64,000 nucleotides of DNA from Eutypella sp. D-1. Lineage: Eukaryota > Ascomycota > Sordariomycetes > Xylariales > Diatrypaceae. Position 1 is the first letter of the stretch. The number at the start of each line of letters is the position of its first letter. The position numbers and the translations under genes were made by a program. The notes beneath the pieces are model-generated. The model had not been told where the DNA came from, did no database searches, and saw nothing but the letters and a program-made list of their open reading frames with translations. Location: assembly GCA_023313575.1 (NCBI GenBank), contig JAJTTP010000004.1, positions 1,178,001 through 1,242,000 on the forward strand, read 5' to 3'. Of the stretch, positions 9,294 to 23,929 are shown piece by piece.

Positions 9294-11820
9294 TAATTTC
9301 TCCCTTTTTAAGGTTTTTATCTTTAAAACCAATTTTCCCGTTTTTATTATTATAAGTATTTTTTTTTCCTTTTTTATTTTATTTTATCTTTTATTATATC
9401 CGGTTATATTAATAAATCGGTTTTTTAACGCGTAAAACCTTTATTTTAGCGTAAAATTTTTTAACGCGATTTTTTTTTTACGGCGGTTTTATCGTTTAAC
9501 CCGATTAATATGGCTTTTTATTTTTATTATAAACGCCGTTAGTTTAAATATAAAGTTTTTAATTCGGATTTTTTTTGTTATTTATTATATATTCGTTATA
9601 ACCGAAATTAATATAACGTATTTAGGCTTAGTCCGAAGCAATTATAAAAGGTTATATCTTAATATCGAAAATTAAAGTTAAAATTTAAAGCTGTTAAAAA
9701 AGAAATTAATATGGTTAATGCAAGATTTCGTTATTTTCGTTATTAAAAGCGTATATGGTATAAAAAGATAATAAAAGCAGTTTTTTATAATATCGATAAT
9801 TTAAAAAAGTTGGAAAAGTTAAAGGAAAAGGAGTATCGGGCGGAAAATACGCGTTTTACGGGGTTTATTAAAACGTTAATAAATTTTAAAGTTATTCCGG
9901 ATTTTAATTAATTTAAGATAAATATATCGGGTAATTTTGATTAGGATATTATTTTTATTAGCGTTTCCGTCGACGTTAATAAAAATTTTTTAAAAAGCAT
10001 TAAATGTTTATTAAGTAATTAACGGGTTTTTATATATTTTCGGAGTTATTATATCTTTTTTATTTAACTTTATATTTTATTTATTCATTTTTTATTTACA
10101 CGTTTAATATTTTCTTTGCTTCGTATTTATTTATTTTTATTTCGACGTCGTTTCGTTTTATTTTTATAGCGTTTATATCTGTTATGTTTTCGAGTAAGGA
10201 AATATGAAAAATTAAATAAATCTTAACTTTTAATGGTAAGTTTAATTCGTAATTATTTTTTAATATTTTTTTAATAACTAGGTACGGTCCGATATATTTA
10301 TAATCAAGTTTTTTATTAAGTCGTTTTATCGTAATATTTTTTATAATTAAATAAATTATATTTTCCTCCGAAAAGGTTAATCCTTTTAACTTTTTTTAGT
10401 TATAATATCTGTTTATTCGTTAACGTACGAGTTCGAGTTTTTTTTTTATTTTTTTATGTAATTATTTAAGTTATTTTAATATTAATATGGCTTTAATATT
10501 ATCTGGTCCTTTTTTATAAACATCTCGATAAACGTTTAAAGTAAATCCGAAATTAACGTTAATAAATATCGTTCGTATATTTTTATAATAAGTTATATTA
10601 TAAGTTAATTATATAATAAATAATTACTTAATTTAATTATTTTGCTTATAATTAATATATTATTAAAAGTAAGTTTTTAATATTTAGTTAATTCGTTCTG
10701 TTTATTTATTTACTTAAAGTTTAAAAGTTATTATAAGTTTAGGGTTTAGTTTTAATCTTATTATAAAACTTTACCAAAATTTCGATACGAATATCGTTCC
10801 TTTATCGGAAATGATTTCGAATATAAAATTATATATTGTTATAATATGTTATAAAAAAATATATGCTATTTATTTTGCGTCGGTATTTTCGTTATATAAA
10901 ATGAAATAAGAAAATTTTATAAATCGGTTAATAATTATAAATATGTTATTATAACCGTTACGTGTTATTAAATTTTTTAATATCGGTAATTTAGTAATAA
11001 AATCGAATATGATAAATTTTTATAATTGTTTATTAATTAATAATGGTTATAATTCTCCGTAAGGTTTATATCGTTTTATTTTAGTTTTTTCATATATGTT
11101 ATATCGTTATCGTACTTATTATATTACTGATTTTATTTTATCGAATATATAAATCCGTTATAATCGTTTAAGGATTTTATAGTCTTTTAAGTATCCGTAT
11201 AAAAGATGTTTATAAATCTTTTATATTAATTATTCCTACAGTTTTCGTAATACTTATAATTTCTTTATTTATTTTTTTATTAATAATTTATTATTATATT
11301 ATTCGATTTACTTATGTAAATTATTTTAAATAATCCTAATAATAAAAATTTATCGTTATTCTAAGTATTTTTTTAGCATTTATCGGAATATTACGTATTT
11401 AATTGGTATATATTTGTTTTTTATAATAAGCTGTTTATTAATAACGTTTATTTATCCGTTTTTTAATCCTTTTTTATAAATAATGATATAATCGAATTCT
11501 GTAAAATATTCGGCATATCGTAACTGTTTTCCGTTAAAGGTTTAAATAATAAAAAAGTATGTAATATTTTTATGGTTAGTATAAACCTTAATTTAGTGCA
11601 TATTTTTTATAAGGTAATATTTAAATTTTTTAAATGCGTTAACGATAGTAAAAAATTTTTTATCGTAAATTAAATAATTAAGTTCGGTTTTGGTAAGTTT
11701 ATAAAAGTAAAATACGAAAAGGTATAATTTTCCTTTTTTATTTTATTATCTAATTTATGTTCCGAAAATATAATTTAAGGCGTTAGTTTTTAATTTAACA
11801 GGTTTTTTAAAATCGTATAT
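9294..11820 (-). pseudogene. Gypsy B pol, 3' part (integrase and chromodomain remains)
   Basis: Read on the minus strand, this is the decayed end of a Gypsy polyprotein. The segment near 10000-10070 is the counterpart of the chromodomain tail recognisable in Gypsy A (about 17475-17580). Upstream, up to 11820, lies integrase-like sequence cut by the Gypsy A insertion. Stop codons are dense and no protein can be made. Confidence 0.7.
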
Positions 11821-12248
11821 TGTTATGACCTGGCTAGGTCATTGGGCCCAAATAGGATTGGCACAAACAATCCCTGACCATGGCACTGGAAAGGACAGAT
11901 ACGATAAGATAAACCATACTTGGGTCACGTAATAAAAAGGATAGCTTAAATAACCCAATTATCCTAATAATCCTAAATAACCTGGATAACTTAATTATCC
12001 TAATGATCTAACATTTAACATCATATTTTAATGTTAAGGATAAAGGATATAAATAATATATAATTACGTTTATTACCTCTTTTTTAAATAATCTTTAAGC
12101 TTATTAGCTTATAATATAACTTAATTACTTAAAGCACCTTTTTTTTTGCTATCACTAAACGTGATTACTTATTGCTTAAAACCTTAATACTTTTATTAAT
12201 ATAAACCCCTCGATTGGATTAATAATTAGGAATAAACCAGCCGTTATA
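11821..12248 (+). repeat. Gypsy A 5' LTR
   Basis: Its first 120 bp (11821-11940) are almost unmutated and keep GGGCCC and ACCATGGC. The same part of the 3' LTR (18278-18397) is changed at many G and C positions. The U3 part differs from Gypsy B/C, while the distal part is shared with them. Confidence 0.9.
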
Positions 12249-12449
12249 CGTTATAAGCTTTTATTTAATAATATTATTAGCTTTAAGCAATATCCGATAT
12301 TATATTTTTTTTAGGTTAAAACTTTTAATAAGTTATTTAATAATTACTTAAACGAATTAAATAAATCGAATAAACGGTAATTATATTTACGAACTAAAAG
12401 GTTATACCCGTTAAATTTAAACCTAAAAAACCTGGACTTTATAATAACA

Positions 12450-15400
12450 TTACCCCCGTACGACTTTTTCTTACTGCAGCCGTAACTTACCTATATTAAT
12501 AACGTTATATATATATTACGGAAACTGATAAAATTCTTAACATTATATCATATTTTACCGGGGGGATAGCTTAATAGTTTAAACCTATTTTAAATACCTT
12601 CGTAAAGGTAAAAAAGAAAAAAAAATCCACGGAAATTAAACGCTTTTTCGAAAAATATAAAAACTTCGAAAAAAAAATAAAAGCTAATTACGGAAATCCG
12701 AATAAAGCCTAAGCCGTTACGTAATAACTTTTAACCTTTAAATAAAAAAAAACAGCCTATATATACGCCGCATAATTTAAATAACTTATTACTAAAATAG
12801 ATTAAGTTAATAACAAATCCTTTATCGATACGTTTTATTAAGGACTTAAGGACTTGGTTAAAAATGAAATCATTACATAAAATAAACCAGGTGCTTTCGA
12901 TAAATTCGTTACTTTAATAATTAAAATCGATAATAAATAATTTAAACAACGCCAGGAGAAAAAAGGATATTATATACTTAAAAAATTTAAAAAATACTAA
13001 AATAACAAAAATCAAAATTAAAAGCTTACCGACATATTTTACGGGACGGCATTAGGATTTATATTATTCGATATGATACGAAAAAATAAATAACAAATTA
13101 AATGCTATAATTATAACAAAATAAAATATTTTAAAAAAAAATATAAAAAACTTAAACGAAATATAAATTAAAAACTTATACCCGAAAAAAAGCAACCTTT
13201 TATTAATAAAAAAACGTTCGGAATAATCCGCCGCGTATACTCGGATAGTAATATCCGTTAATAAAGATTATAAAAAGCCAAATAATTAACTTAAGCCGCC
13301 GCAAAACGATAACGCTAATAATAATAAAACGAATACCTTGATAGCGATAAAAAAAAAGCTTTCGCGGAAACTTATTACGTAAAAAAAAAAAAGATAAAAT
13401 AATTAATTAATTAACTTAAAAAATAACAAAACTATAAATTAAAAAAAATATACGGCATTTACGTTAAACGATCCTAATAACGCCTTAAAAAGTAACGATT
13501 TAAAATTTACTTATAATAATTTCGTAACTAAAATAAATTTATTAATTAAAAAATTTAAACTCGGACATTATATTTTTTAAAATACCCCGTTAATTATCGA
13601 AAATATAAATGCTATTAACATAAGGAACGAAAAATCGGTATTATTAACCGAATTAAATAAATAATTAAAAAAGGATTCGATTTTTTATAATAAAAAAAAA
13701 ACAAAACCGATCGATAATGGTATAAAAAAATTCGGCGCTATTATAACCGCGTACCGTATAAATGGAAATGGCCAGAAAAAATATCCTGCCCCGGAAGATA
13801 TTAGGCATGTTATTATAACAAATATACCTATTAAACGTTAAAAGCCATAAAGATCCGGAACGAAATCGAATAATAAAAACATAAAATCCGATATTAGAAA
13901 AATAAGTTATTAAACGCCGACCTATATACGTTTAAAAATTTATTAAAAAGAATAACCTTTAGTAAAATTAGCCTTAAATATCTTTATAAAAATTTAAAAA
14001 CAGAAAAATAACCATATACATAAAAAAAATCCAGCAAAAAAAAACTTTATAATAACCCGTATAACGCCGTATAAATTTACGGCAAAGATTTAAAAAAATA
14101 AAACCGCCTGTATTAAAACTATAAAGCGGTATTATAAAGCTTAAAAACGTAATATAATATTTATAAGCTATTTTAAAAGCCTAAAAATAATATAAACATA
14201 TCATAATACGAATAAAAGTTAAAAATAACTAATACACCGTTATAATAAATAACGGAACCGACGGTAATTATATAACCTTAAAATTATATAATAAATTATA
14301 GCTATTATAAAAAAAAAAACAACACCTTTATAACATAACAGGAGCCGAAAATTATGCTTTTAAATACGATAAAAAAAAAGTATTATAAAAAACCGATTAA
14401 CTTAACGTATATATCGAAAAATAGAAATAAAACGTTATTTTCGATATTATGCCTTTAAAAAAATACGACATAATCTTTAAATAACCATGGCTATATTAAT
14501 ATAATCCATCGATTAATTAAAAAATTAGCCAAATAATATTTCCTTATTTTTTAAAAACCGACGATAACTTAAAAAAAAGATCTTAATATTTAACGGATAA
14601 CAAATACGGACATAAAAACACGACAAAAACCTTATTAAAAAAAACATAACGAATTAAAAAAAAAAAACACGAAAAAAGGACTAAATAAATTATCGCATTT
14701 ATCCGATAACGATTCCGCCTTTTTAATAACATCCTAAAAAAAGAAAATACGATAATATTATAAATACGTAACGTATTACTATAATATTATTAATACGATA
14801 AAATGTTTCGCGAAAAATTTAAAAAAGGACTATTATAACATAATAAATAAAATTACGAAATTATTTTAATAAAAAAAAAAACGTTACGATTTTATAAAAT
14901 CTATAACCTTAACGAAATTAAACTTAAAAAATTACGAAAATACCTCGAAAATAAGTTAATAAAAAAATATATTTAACAATTAAAATTATTAACAAAATAC
15001 CTTATTATATTTATGCCTAAAAAAAACGGCAAACTATAACTAATAATCGATTACTAATAATTAAATAAAATTACTATTAAAAACCGAACACCGTTACCAT
15101 TTATCATTAAAATAAAAAACCGCTTACACGGAGCCAAATAATTTATTACTTTAAATTTTAAAAATAGGTATTATTATATTAAAATTAAACCCGGAAACGA
15201 ATAAAAAATAGCTTTTAAAATAAAATACGGCTTATTTAAATATTTAATTATGTTTTTCGGATTAATTAACGCATTAACATTATTTTAACGCATAATTAAC
15301 CACGTTTTACGAAAATATTTTAATGTTTTTATTATTTATTATTTCGATAATATCTTTATTTACTCGGAATTAAAGGAATAGCATAAAAAGTATATATATA

Positions 15401-17600
15401 AAATATTATAAACATTATAAAACGCTAACTTATTAATAAAACCCGAAAAAAATATATTTTATATATAAAAAATGGAATTCCTCGGACATATTATTACCCC
15501 CGAATATATTAAAATAAACCTTAAAAAAATCGTAATTATTAAAGATTAAAAAATGCTTATTAATATAAAAAAAATATAAACCTTTTTCGGTTTAACAAAT
15601 TATTATCGGAAGTTTATATAACGATTTAAACATATTATAACACCCTTTACGGAATTAATAAAAAAAAATAAACAGTTTATATAAATTAATAAAATAAATA
15701 AATCTTTTAAAAAATTAAAAAACGTTATTATTAACGAATTAATACTTATTATATACGATTTTAAAAAACCCGTTAAGCTAAAAACCGACGCCTCGGATTA
15801 CGCCTTCGGAGCATAAATTAAATAACGAAAAAAAAAAAAAAAATTATACCCTATCGTATTTTACTCTTATAAACTTATTAAAACCGAACTTAATTATTTA
15901 ATTTATAACAAAAAATTTCTTACTATCGTTAACGTATTTAAAAAATTTAAACATTACTTTATAAAAAACATGCATTAAATTAAGGTTTATACCGACCATA
16001 AAAACATTATACACTTTTTTACCACTTAAACCCTTAACGGAAAACAGTTACGATACGTTAAATATTTTACGGAATTCGATTACATTATTATCCATAAAAA
16101 AAGATTAAAAAACGGATAAATAAATATTATTAACAAACAGCCTGCTATAAAAAAAAAATATATATTAATTAAACACGCGGTATTCCGATAAACGCTAAAA
16201 AGATACTTAAAATAATAATAAATAGCTGTTATTAAAATTACTTAAAATAATTTACATAAATAAATCGAATAACATAATAATAAATTACTAATAAAAAAAC
16301 AAATAAAAAAGCTATAAATACCATAAAAATTATAGGAACAGTTAATATAAAAGATTCACGAATATCCTTTATACGGATACCCGGGAAACCATAAACTTTT
16401 TAAACGACTATAACGGACCTATATATTCGATAAAATAAAATTAATAATATAATAAATACGATAACGATATAACATATATAAAAAAACTAAAATAAAATAA
16501 TATAAACTTTATAAAAAACTATAATTATTACTAGTTAATAAATAATTATAAAAATCCATTACATTCGATTTTATTATTAAATTACTAATATCAGAAAATC
16601 TAATAATATGTAACGGTTATAATAGCATATTTGTAATTATTAACCGATTTATAAAATTTTCTTATTTCATTTTATATAATAAAAACACCGACGTAAAACA
16701 AATGGTATACATCTTTTTACGACATATTATAATAATACACGGCTTTATATTTAAAATTATCTCCGATAAAGGAATAACATTCGTATCGAAATTTTAATAA
16801 AATCTTATAATAAAATTAAAACTAAACCCTAAATTTACGATAATTTTTAAACCTTAAGTAAACGGATAAATAAAACAAATTAATTAAATATTAAAAACTT
16901 ACTTTCGATAGTATATTAATTATAAATAGAATAATTAAATTAAGTAATTACTTATTATATAATTAGTTTATAACATAACTTATTATAAAAATATACGGAT
17001 AATACTTATTAACGCTAATTTCGGATTTACCCCGGACGTTTACCGAAATGCTTATAAAAAAAAACCAAATAATATTAAAGCCATATTAATATCGGAATAA
17101 CTTAAATAATTACATAAAAAAATAAAGGCAAAACTCGAACTCGTACGTTAATAAATAAACAAATATTATAACCAAAAAAGGTTAAAAAAATTAACTTTTT
17201 TAAAAGGAAATATAGTTTATTTAGCCATAAAAAACATCAGGACAAAACGACCCAGTAAAAAATTTAATTATAAATATATCGGACCGTACCTAATTATTAA
17301 AAAAATATTAAAAAATAATTACGAACTGGATTTATTATTAAAAATTAAAATTTATTTAATCTTTTATATTTCCTTACTTAAAAACGTAACAGATATAAAC
17401 GTTATAAAAATAAAATAAAACGATATCGAAATAAAAACAAATAAATACGAAATAAAGAAAATTTTAAACATATAAATAAAAAATGGACGAATAAAATATA
17501 AAGTTAAATAAAAAGGATATAATAATTCCGAAAATATATAAAAACCCGCTAACCACTTAATAAACGTTTAACGCTTTTTAAAAAATTTTCATTAACGCTA
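12450..17600 (+). pseudogene. Gypsy A gag-pol polyprotein remains (RIP-inactivated)
   Basis: The decayed frame contains a Gag with a broken zinc knuckle near 13100-13150, where cysteines became tyrosine (CYNYNK), as expected from G-to-A changes in TGC. Reverse-transcriptase motifs follow (about 15150-15600: IKIKPGNE, then YGLFKYLIMFFGLINA, then FLGHIITPE). The RNase H start reads LKTDASDYAFGA (about 15780). The integrase core is at about 16600-16800 (ISDKG near 16763). A chromodomain-like tail lies at 17475-17580 (KGYNNSEN, tryptophans lost). Many in-frame stops, mostly former TGG, CAG or CAA codons, make it non-functional. Confidence 0.85.
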
Positions 17601-18277
17601 ATAAAAACGTTAATAAAAATAACATCCTAATTAAAATCACCCGATATATCTATCCTAAACTAATTAAAATCCGGAATAACCTTAAGATTTATTAACGCTT
17701 TAATAAACCCCGTAAAACGCGTATTTTCCGCCCGACGTTTTTCTTCCTCTAACTCCTTTAAATTATCGATACCATAAAAAACCGCCTTTATTATCTTCTC
17801 GTACCACATACGCTTTTAACGACGTAAACGGCAAAATTTTATGTTTATTTTAAAAATCACCTTCTCGGCCTTTTCCTCCGTAACCTTAAGTTCCAATTTT
17901 AGTTTTCGATATTAAAATATAACTTTTTACAGTTACTCCGGACTAAACCTAAACATATCGCATTAACTCCGGTTATAACGAATATATAACAAATAATAAA
18001 AAAAATCCAAATCAAAAACTTTACATTTTAATTAATAACGTTCGTAATAAAAACAAAAAGCTATATTAACCGGATCGGATAATAAAATTGCCGCAAAAAA
18101 AAAATTACGTTAAACAGTTTTACGCTAAAATAAAAAAATCGCACGCTTAAAAATTAATTTATTAACACGATTAAACATAATAAAAAAAATATAAAATAAA
18201 AAAAAAAAATACTTACAGTAAAAAAAAAACAAAAATAATAAATTTTAAAAATAAAAACCTTAAAAAAGGAAAGATCG

Positions 18278-18705
18278 TATTATAACCTGGCTAAATTATT
18301 AAGCCTAAATAGGATTAACATAAATAATCCCTAACCATAGCATTAAAAAAGATAAACATAATAAAATAAGCCATATTTAAATCACGTGATAAAAAGGATA
18401 ACCTAAATAACCTAACTATTTTAATAATTTTAAATAACCTAAATAGCTTAGTTATCTTAATAATCCAACATTTAACATTATATTTTAATATTAGGGATAA
18501 AGGATATAAATAATATATAGTTACGTTTATTACCTTTTTCCTAAATAATTTTTAAGCTTACCAGCTTATAATACAACTTAATTACTTAAAGCACCCTTTT
18601 TTTTATTATCACCAAACGTGACTACTTATTACTCAGAACCCCAGCACTTCTGCTAACATAGACCCCTCGACTGGACTAATAGTTAGGAATAAACCAGCCG
18701 TCATA
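18278..18705 (+). repeat. Gypsy A 3' LTR
   Basis: It aligns with 11821-12248. The start is strongly RIP-changed, while the last 115 bp (about 18590-18705) keep GC-rich sequence such as CCCCTCGACTGGAC. This is the mirror image of the pattern in the 5' LTR. Confidence 0.9.
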
Positions 18706-18710
18706 TATAT

Positions 18711-21700
18711 AATAAATACTAATTCGTTAATAATAACGTTTTTTAACTTTTTAAAAGATTTATTTATTTTATTAATTTATATAAACCGTTTATCTTTTTT
18801 TATTAATTCCGTAAAGGGTGTTATAATATATTTAAATCGTCGTATAAACTTCCGATAATAATTTATTAAGCCGAAAAAGGCCTGTATTTCTTTTATATTA
18901 ATAGGTATTTTTTAATTTTTAATAATCGTAATTTTCTTAAGGTTTATTTTAATATGTTCGGGGGTGATAATATATCCGAGGAATTCCATTTCCTGTATAT
19001 AAAATATATTTTTTTTAAGTTTTATTAATAAGTTAACGTTTTATAATGTTTATAATATTTTATATACATATTTTTTATGCTGTTTTTTTAAATTTAAATA
19101 AATAAAGATATTATTAAAATAATAAATAATAAAAATATTAAGATATTTTTATAATACGTGGTTAATTATGCGTTAAAACGATGTTAATACGTTAATTAAT
19201 CCGAAAAGCATAATTAAATATTCGAATAAGTTATATTTCGTTTTAAAGGCTGTTTTTTATTCGTTTTCGGGTTTGATTTTAATATGGTAATATCCGTCCT
19301 TAAGGTTTAAAGTAATAAATTATTTAATTCCGTATAAGCGGTCCTTTATTTTAATAATAAGTAATAACGGTGTTCGGTTTTTAACGGTAATTTTATTTAA
19401 TTATCGATAATCGATTATTAGTTATAATTTGCCGTTTTTTTTAAGTATAAACATAATAAGGTATCTTGTTAATAATTTTAATTATCGAATATATTTTTTT
19501 ATTAATTTATTTTCGAAATATTTTCGTAATTCTTTAAGTTCGATTTTGTTAAGGTTATAGATTTTATAAAATCGTAACGTTTTTCCTTTTATAAAGACAA
19601 TTTTATAATCCCATTTATTACGGTTTAGTAATCCTTTTTTAAATTTTTTACGAAACACTTTATCGTATTAATAATATTATGGTAATACGTTACGTATTTA
19701 TAATATCGTCGTATTTTCTTTTTTTAAGATGTTATTAAAAAGGCGGAATCGTTATCGGATAAACGTAATAATTTATTTAATTTTTTTTTCGTATCCTTTT
19801 TTTTTAATTCGTTATGTTCTTTTTAATAAGGTTTTTATTATATCTTTATATCCGTATTTACTATCCGTTAAGTATTAAAATTTTTTTTCTAAGTTATTAT
19901 CGGTTTTTAAAAGATAAGGAAATATTATTTAGCCAGTTTTTTAATTAATCGATGGATTATATTAATATAATTATAATTACTTAAGGATTATGTTATATCT
20001 TTTTAAAAGCATAATGTCGAAAATAACGTTTTATTTCTGTTTTTCGATATATACGTCGAGTTAATCGGTTTTTCGTAATACTTTTTTTTCGTTATATTAA
20101 AAAGCATAACCTTCGGCTTTTAATATATTATAAAGGTATTATTTTTTTTTTATAATAACTGTAACTTATTATATAATTTCGGGGTTATATAATTACTTTC
20201 GGCTCCGTTATTTATTATAACGGTATATTAATTATTTTTAACTTTTATTCGTATTATAATATATCCGTATCGTTTTTAAGTTTTTAAAATGGTTTATAAA
20301 TATCGTATTACGTTTTTAAACCTTATAATACCGTTTTATAGCCTTAATATAAACCGTTTTATTTTTTTAAATCTTTACCGTAAATTTATACGGCGTTATA
20401 TAAGTTATTATAAAATTTTTTTTTATTAAATTCCTTTTATACGTATAGTTATTTTTTTATTTTTAAATCCTTATAAAAATATTTAAGGTTAATCTTATTA
20501 AAGGTTATTCTTTTTAATAAATCTTTAAACGTATATAGGTTAATATTTAATAACTTATTTTTTTAGCATCGGATTTCGTATTTTTATTATTCGATCTCGT
20601 TCCGGATTTTTATAACTTTTAACGTCTGATATATATATTCGTTATAATAATATACCTAATATCCTCCGGGGCAGGATATTTTTTTTAATTACTCCTATTC
20701 GTACGGTACGCAGTTATAATAATGCCGAATTTCTTTATATTATCGTCGATCGGTTTCGTTTTTTTTTTATTATAAAAAATCGAATCCTTTTTTAGCTATT
20801 TATTTAATTCGGTTAATAATACCGATTTTTCGTTCCTTATGTTAGTAATATTCGTATTTTCGATAATTAATAAAATGCTTTAAAAAATACGGCGTCCGAA
20901 TTTAAATTTTTTAATTAATAAATTTGTCTTAATTATAAAGCTATTATAAGTAAATTTTAAACCGTTATTTTTTAAAACGTTATTAAAATCGTTTAACGTA
21001 AATACTGTACATCTTTTTTAATTTATAATTTTATCGTTTTTTAAGCTAATTAATTAATCGTTTTATCTTTTTTTTTTTTACGAAATAGATTTCTGTAAAA
21101 GTTTTTTTTTTTATCGTTATTGAGGTACTTATTTTATTATTATTAACGTTATCGTTTTACGGCGGCTTAAGTTAATCGTTTAGCTTTTTATAATCTTTAT
21201 TAATAAATGTTATTATCCGAATATACGCGGCGGATTATTCCGAACGTTTTTTTACCGGTAAAAAGTTACTTTTTTTCGGGTATAGGTTTTTAATTTATAT
21301 TTCGTTTAAATCTTTTATATTCTTTTTTAAAATGTTTTATTTTATTATAATTATAACATTTAATTTATTACTTATTTTTTCGTATTATATCGAGTAATAT
21401 TAATCCTAATGCCGTCCTGTAAAATATATCGGTAAGTTTTTAATTTTAATTTTTATTATTTTAATATTTTTTAAATCCTTTAAGTATATAATGTCCTTTT
21501 TTTTTTAACGTTATTTAAATTATTTATTATCGATTTTAATTATTAAGGTAATAAATTTATCGAAAGTACCTGGTTTATTTTACGTAATGATTTTATTTTT
21601 AACCGAATCTTTAAATTTTTAATAAAACGTATTAATAAAAAACTTATCGTCGACTTAATTTATTTTAACGGTAAGTTATTTAAATTATACGGCGTATATA

Positions 21701-22210
21701 TAAGTTGCCCTTTTTTATTTAAAGGTTAGGAGTTATTACGTAACGGTTTAAACTTTATCCGGATTTCCGTAATTAGCTTTTACTTTTTCCTCGAAATTTT
21801 TATATTTTTCGAAAAAGTATTTAATTTCCGTAAATCTTTTTTTTTTTTTACCCTTACGAAGGCATTTAAAATGGGTTTAAACTATTAAGTTATCCCTTCG
21901 GTAAAACATAAAACGATATCGAAAATTTTATCCGTTTCCGTAATATGCATATAACGTTATTAATATAGGTAAGTTACGGTTATAATAAGAAAAAGTTATA
22001 TAAAAATAATGCCATTATAAGGTTTAAGTTTTTTAAACTTAAATTTAATAAGTATAACCTTTTAGTTTATAAATATAGTTACCGTTTATTTAATTTATTC
22101 GATTCGTTCGAGCAATTATTAAATAATTTATTAAAAATTTTAGCTTAAAAAAGACATAATATCGGATATTGCTTAAAGCTGATAATATTATTAAATAAAA
22201 GTTTATAACG
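18711..22210 (-). pseudogene. Gypsy B gag-pol, 5' part (gag, protease, RT, RNase H remains)
   Basis: Read on the minus strand, the segment near 18960-19000 decodes to the same FLGYIITPE-type motif seen in Gypsy A. Reverse-transcriptase sequence extends to about 19450. Gag-like sequence lies near 21000-22100. The segment ends at the Gypsy A insertion point and continues at 11820. RIP-type stops are frequent. Confidence 0.72.
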
Positions 22211-22649
22211 TATAACGGTTAATTTATTTTTAATTATTAATCCAATTAAAAGGTTTATATTAATAAAAGTGTTAAAAATTTTAAGTAATAAGTAATTACG
22301 TTTAGTGATAATAAAAAAAAAGGTGCTTTAAATAATTAAATTATATTATAAGCTAATAAGTTTAAAAATTATTTAAGAAAAAGGTAATAAACGTAGCTAT
22401 ATATTATTTATATCTTTTATTCTTAATATTAAAATATATAATTATTGTTAAATCGTTAGGATAGCTGGTTATCCCAGCTATCCTGGATCATTAAGATAGC
22501 TGGCTATTTTAGCTATCCTTCTTATTACGTGATTCGGACGTGGCTAACCCATTATGGCTGGGTTTTTTTAAAAACCTTATTCTTTCGGATGGGATCGTGA
22601 TTCGTTATTGGCCTTACTTGGCCTTTTATGACCTGACCAGGTTATAACA
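22211..22649 (-). repeat. Gypsy B LTR (5' LTR in element orientation)
   Basis: It aligns with 8855-9293. The outer (right) edge, about 22500-22649, is well preserved and the inner (left) part is strongly AT-shifted. It ends at TAACA before the TAGGA TSD copy. Confidence 0.88.
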
Positions 22650-23285
22650 TAGGATTTAAATAGTTTTTATATTAACTTTCGGCGTTACCCCCTTTTTAAG
22701 TAATTATTTTAAATAAAGGACCGGGGCCCGTAAAAACTTTAAAAGGTTACGATTTTTTTTTTTAAACGGTACTTAAATTTATCCCGGGATTTAACCTATT
22801 ATTAAAACGGATATTTATATTTATTAATAATTAATAAAAGCAGATTTATTATATTATCGCGCCGATTAATGTTTTAAATAAATTATATTTATCGATTATT
22901 ATAAAATAATTTAAAAAAGTTTAAAATAAAAAGAATAATTATACGGGAAAAGTTTATAATATTTTAAAAAATAAATTCCGTTTTTTTTTAATATATATTA
23001 TATTAACGGTATCCGGTAAATATAATTTTATGCTATATTTTTAATTATTTTATTAAAACGTATAACATTATATTTTTTTATAACCTTTTTTATTATTTAA
23101 TATTTACCGATATATATTTTATTATAAAACGTTATTTTAATACCGAATAAAATAAAATTTAATATTATTATAACTAAACTTTTACGATTTTTTTTAATAT
23201 TAAAGTTAAAAACGTAAATAAAAGCAATTTAAAAATATTTTAAATTATATTTAATAAACTTTTTTTATATTAAAAAGTATTAAAG
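22650..23285 (+). other. Copia internal region, middle segment (degenerate)
   Basis: This is a 636-bp piece of the outer Copia between the Gypsy B and Gypsy C insertions. It is AT-rich without a readable domain. It is identified by position and by the TSD copies at both ends (22650-22654 and 23281-23285). Confidence 0.6.
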
Positions 23286-23724
23286 TGTTATGACCTGGTC
23301 AGGTTATGAAAGGCCAAGTGGGGCCAATAACGAATCACGATCTTATTCGAAAGAACGAGGTTTTTAAGAAGACCTAGCCACAATGGGTTAACCACGTTCG
23401 AGTTACGTAATAAAAAGGATAGCCAGGATAGCTAGCTATCTTAATAATTTAAGATAGTTAAGATAACTAATTATCTTAACGATTTAACAGTAATTATATA
23501 TTTTAATGTTAAAAATAAAAGATATAAAATAATATATAGCTACGTTTATTACCTTTTTTTTAAATAATCCTTAAATTTACTAACTTATAATATAATTTAG
23601 TTATTTAAAGTATCTTTTTTATTATTATTATTAAACGTGATTATTTATTATTTAAAACTTTAACATTTTTATTAATATAAACCTTTCGATTAAATTAATA
23701 ATTAGGAATAAACCAGCCGTTATA
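23286..23724 (+). repeat. Gypsy C 5' LTR
   Basis: The first 120 bp or so keep GC content (GGCCAAGTGGGGCC) while the matching part of the 3' LTR is AT-shifted. It aligns with 29710-30147 and with the Gypsy B LTRs over its whole length. Confidence 0.9.
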
Positions 23725-23929
23725 CGTTATAAACTTTTATTTAATAATATTATTAACTTTAAGCAATATCCGATAAAATGTTTTTTTTAAGTTAAAAACT
23801 TTAATAAATTATTAAATTATTACTTAAACGAATTGAATAAATCGAATAAACGGCGATTATAGCCGTAACTTAAAAAATTACACTTATTAAATTTAAACTT
23901 AAAAGATTTAAACCTTATAATGGTATTAC

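Larger units (their letters stand above)
11821..18705 (+). mobile_element. Gypsy A: complete Ty3/Gypsy chromovirus-type retrotransposon nested in Gypsy B
   Basis: The element is 6,885 bp with LTRs 11821-12248 and 18278-18705, starting TGTTATGACC and ending CCGTTATA/CCGTCATA (RIP form of ...GTCACA). A perfect TSD TATAT lies at 11816-11820 and 18706-18710. The + strand shows the order gag, protease, reverse transcriptase, RNase H, integrase, chromodomain, which defines Ty3/Gypsy chromoviruses. It is the innermost and therefore the youngest element of its stack, yet it is also fully RIP-mutated. Confidence 0.92.
8855..22649 (-). mobile_element. Gypsy B: Ty3/Gypsy chromovirus-type LTR retrotransposon, minus strand, interrupted by Gypsy A
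   Basis: The direct LTRs are 8855-9293 and 22211-22649 (439 bp each). The ends read TGTTATAACC...CCGTCACA on the minus strand. The flanks are CAGGA (8850-8854) and TAGGA (22650-22654), a TSD altered by one C-to-T change. Without Gypsy A and one TSD copy it is about 6.9 kb. The minus strand holds decayed gag-pol. The reverse-transcriptase end and connection region lie near 18900-19400, and a chromodomain-like tail near 10000-10070. It sits in the Copia internal region. All frames are broken by RIP-type changes. Confidence 0.88.
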
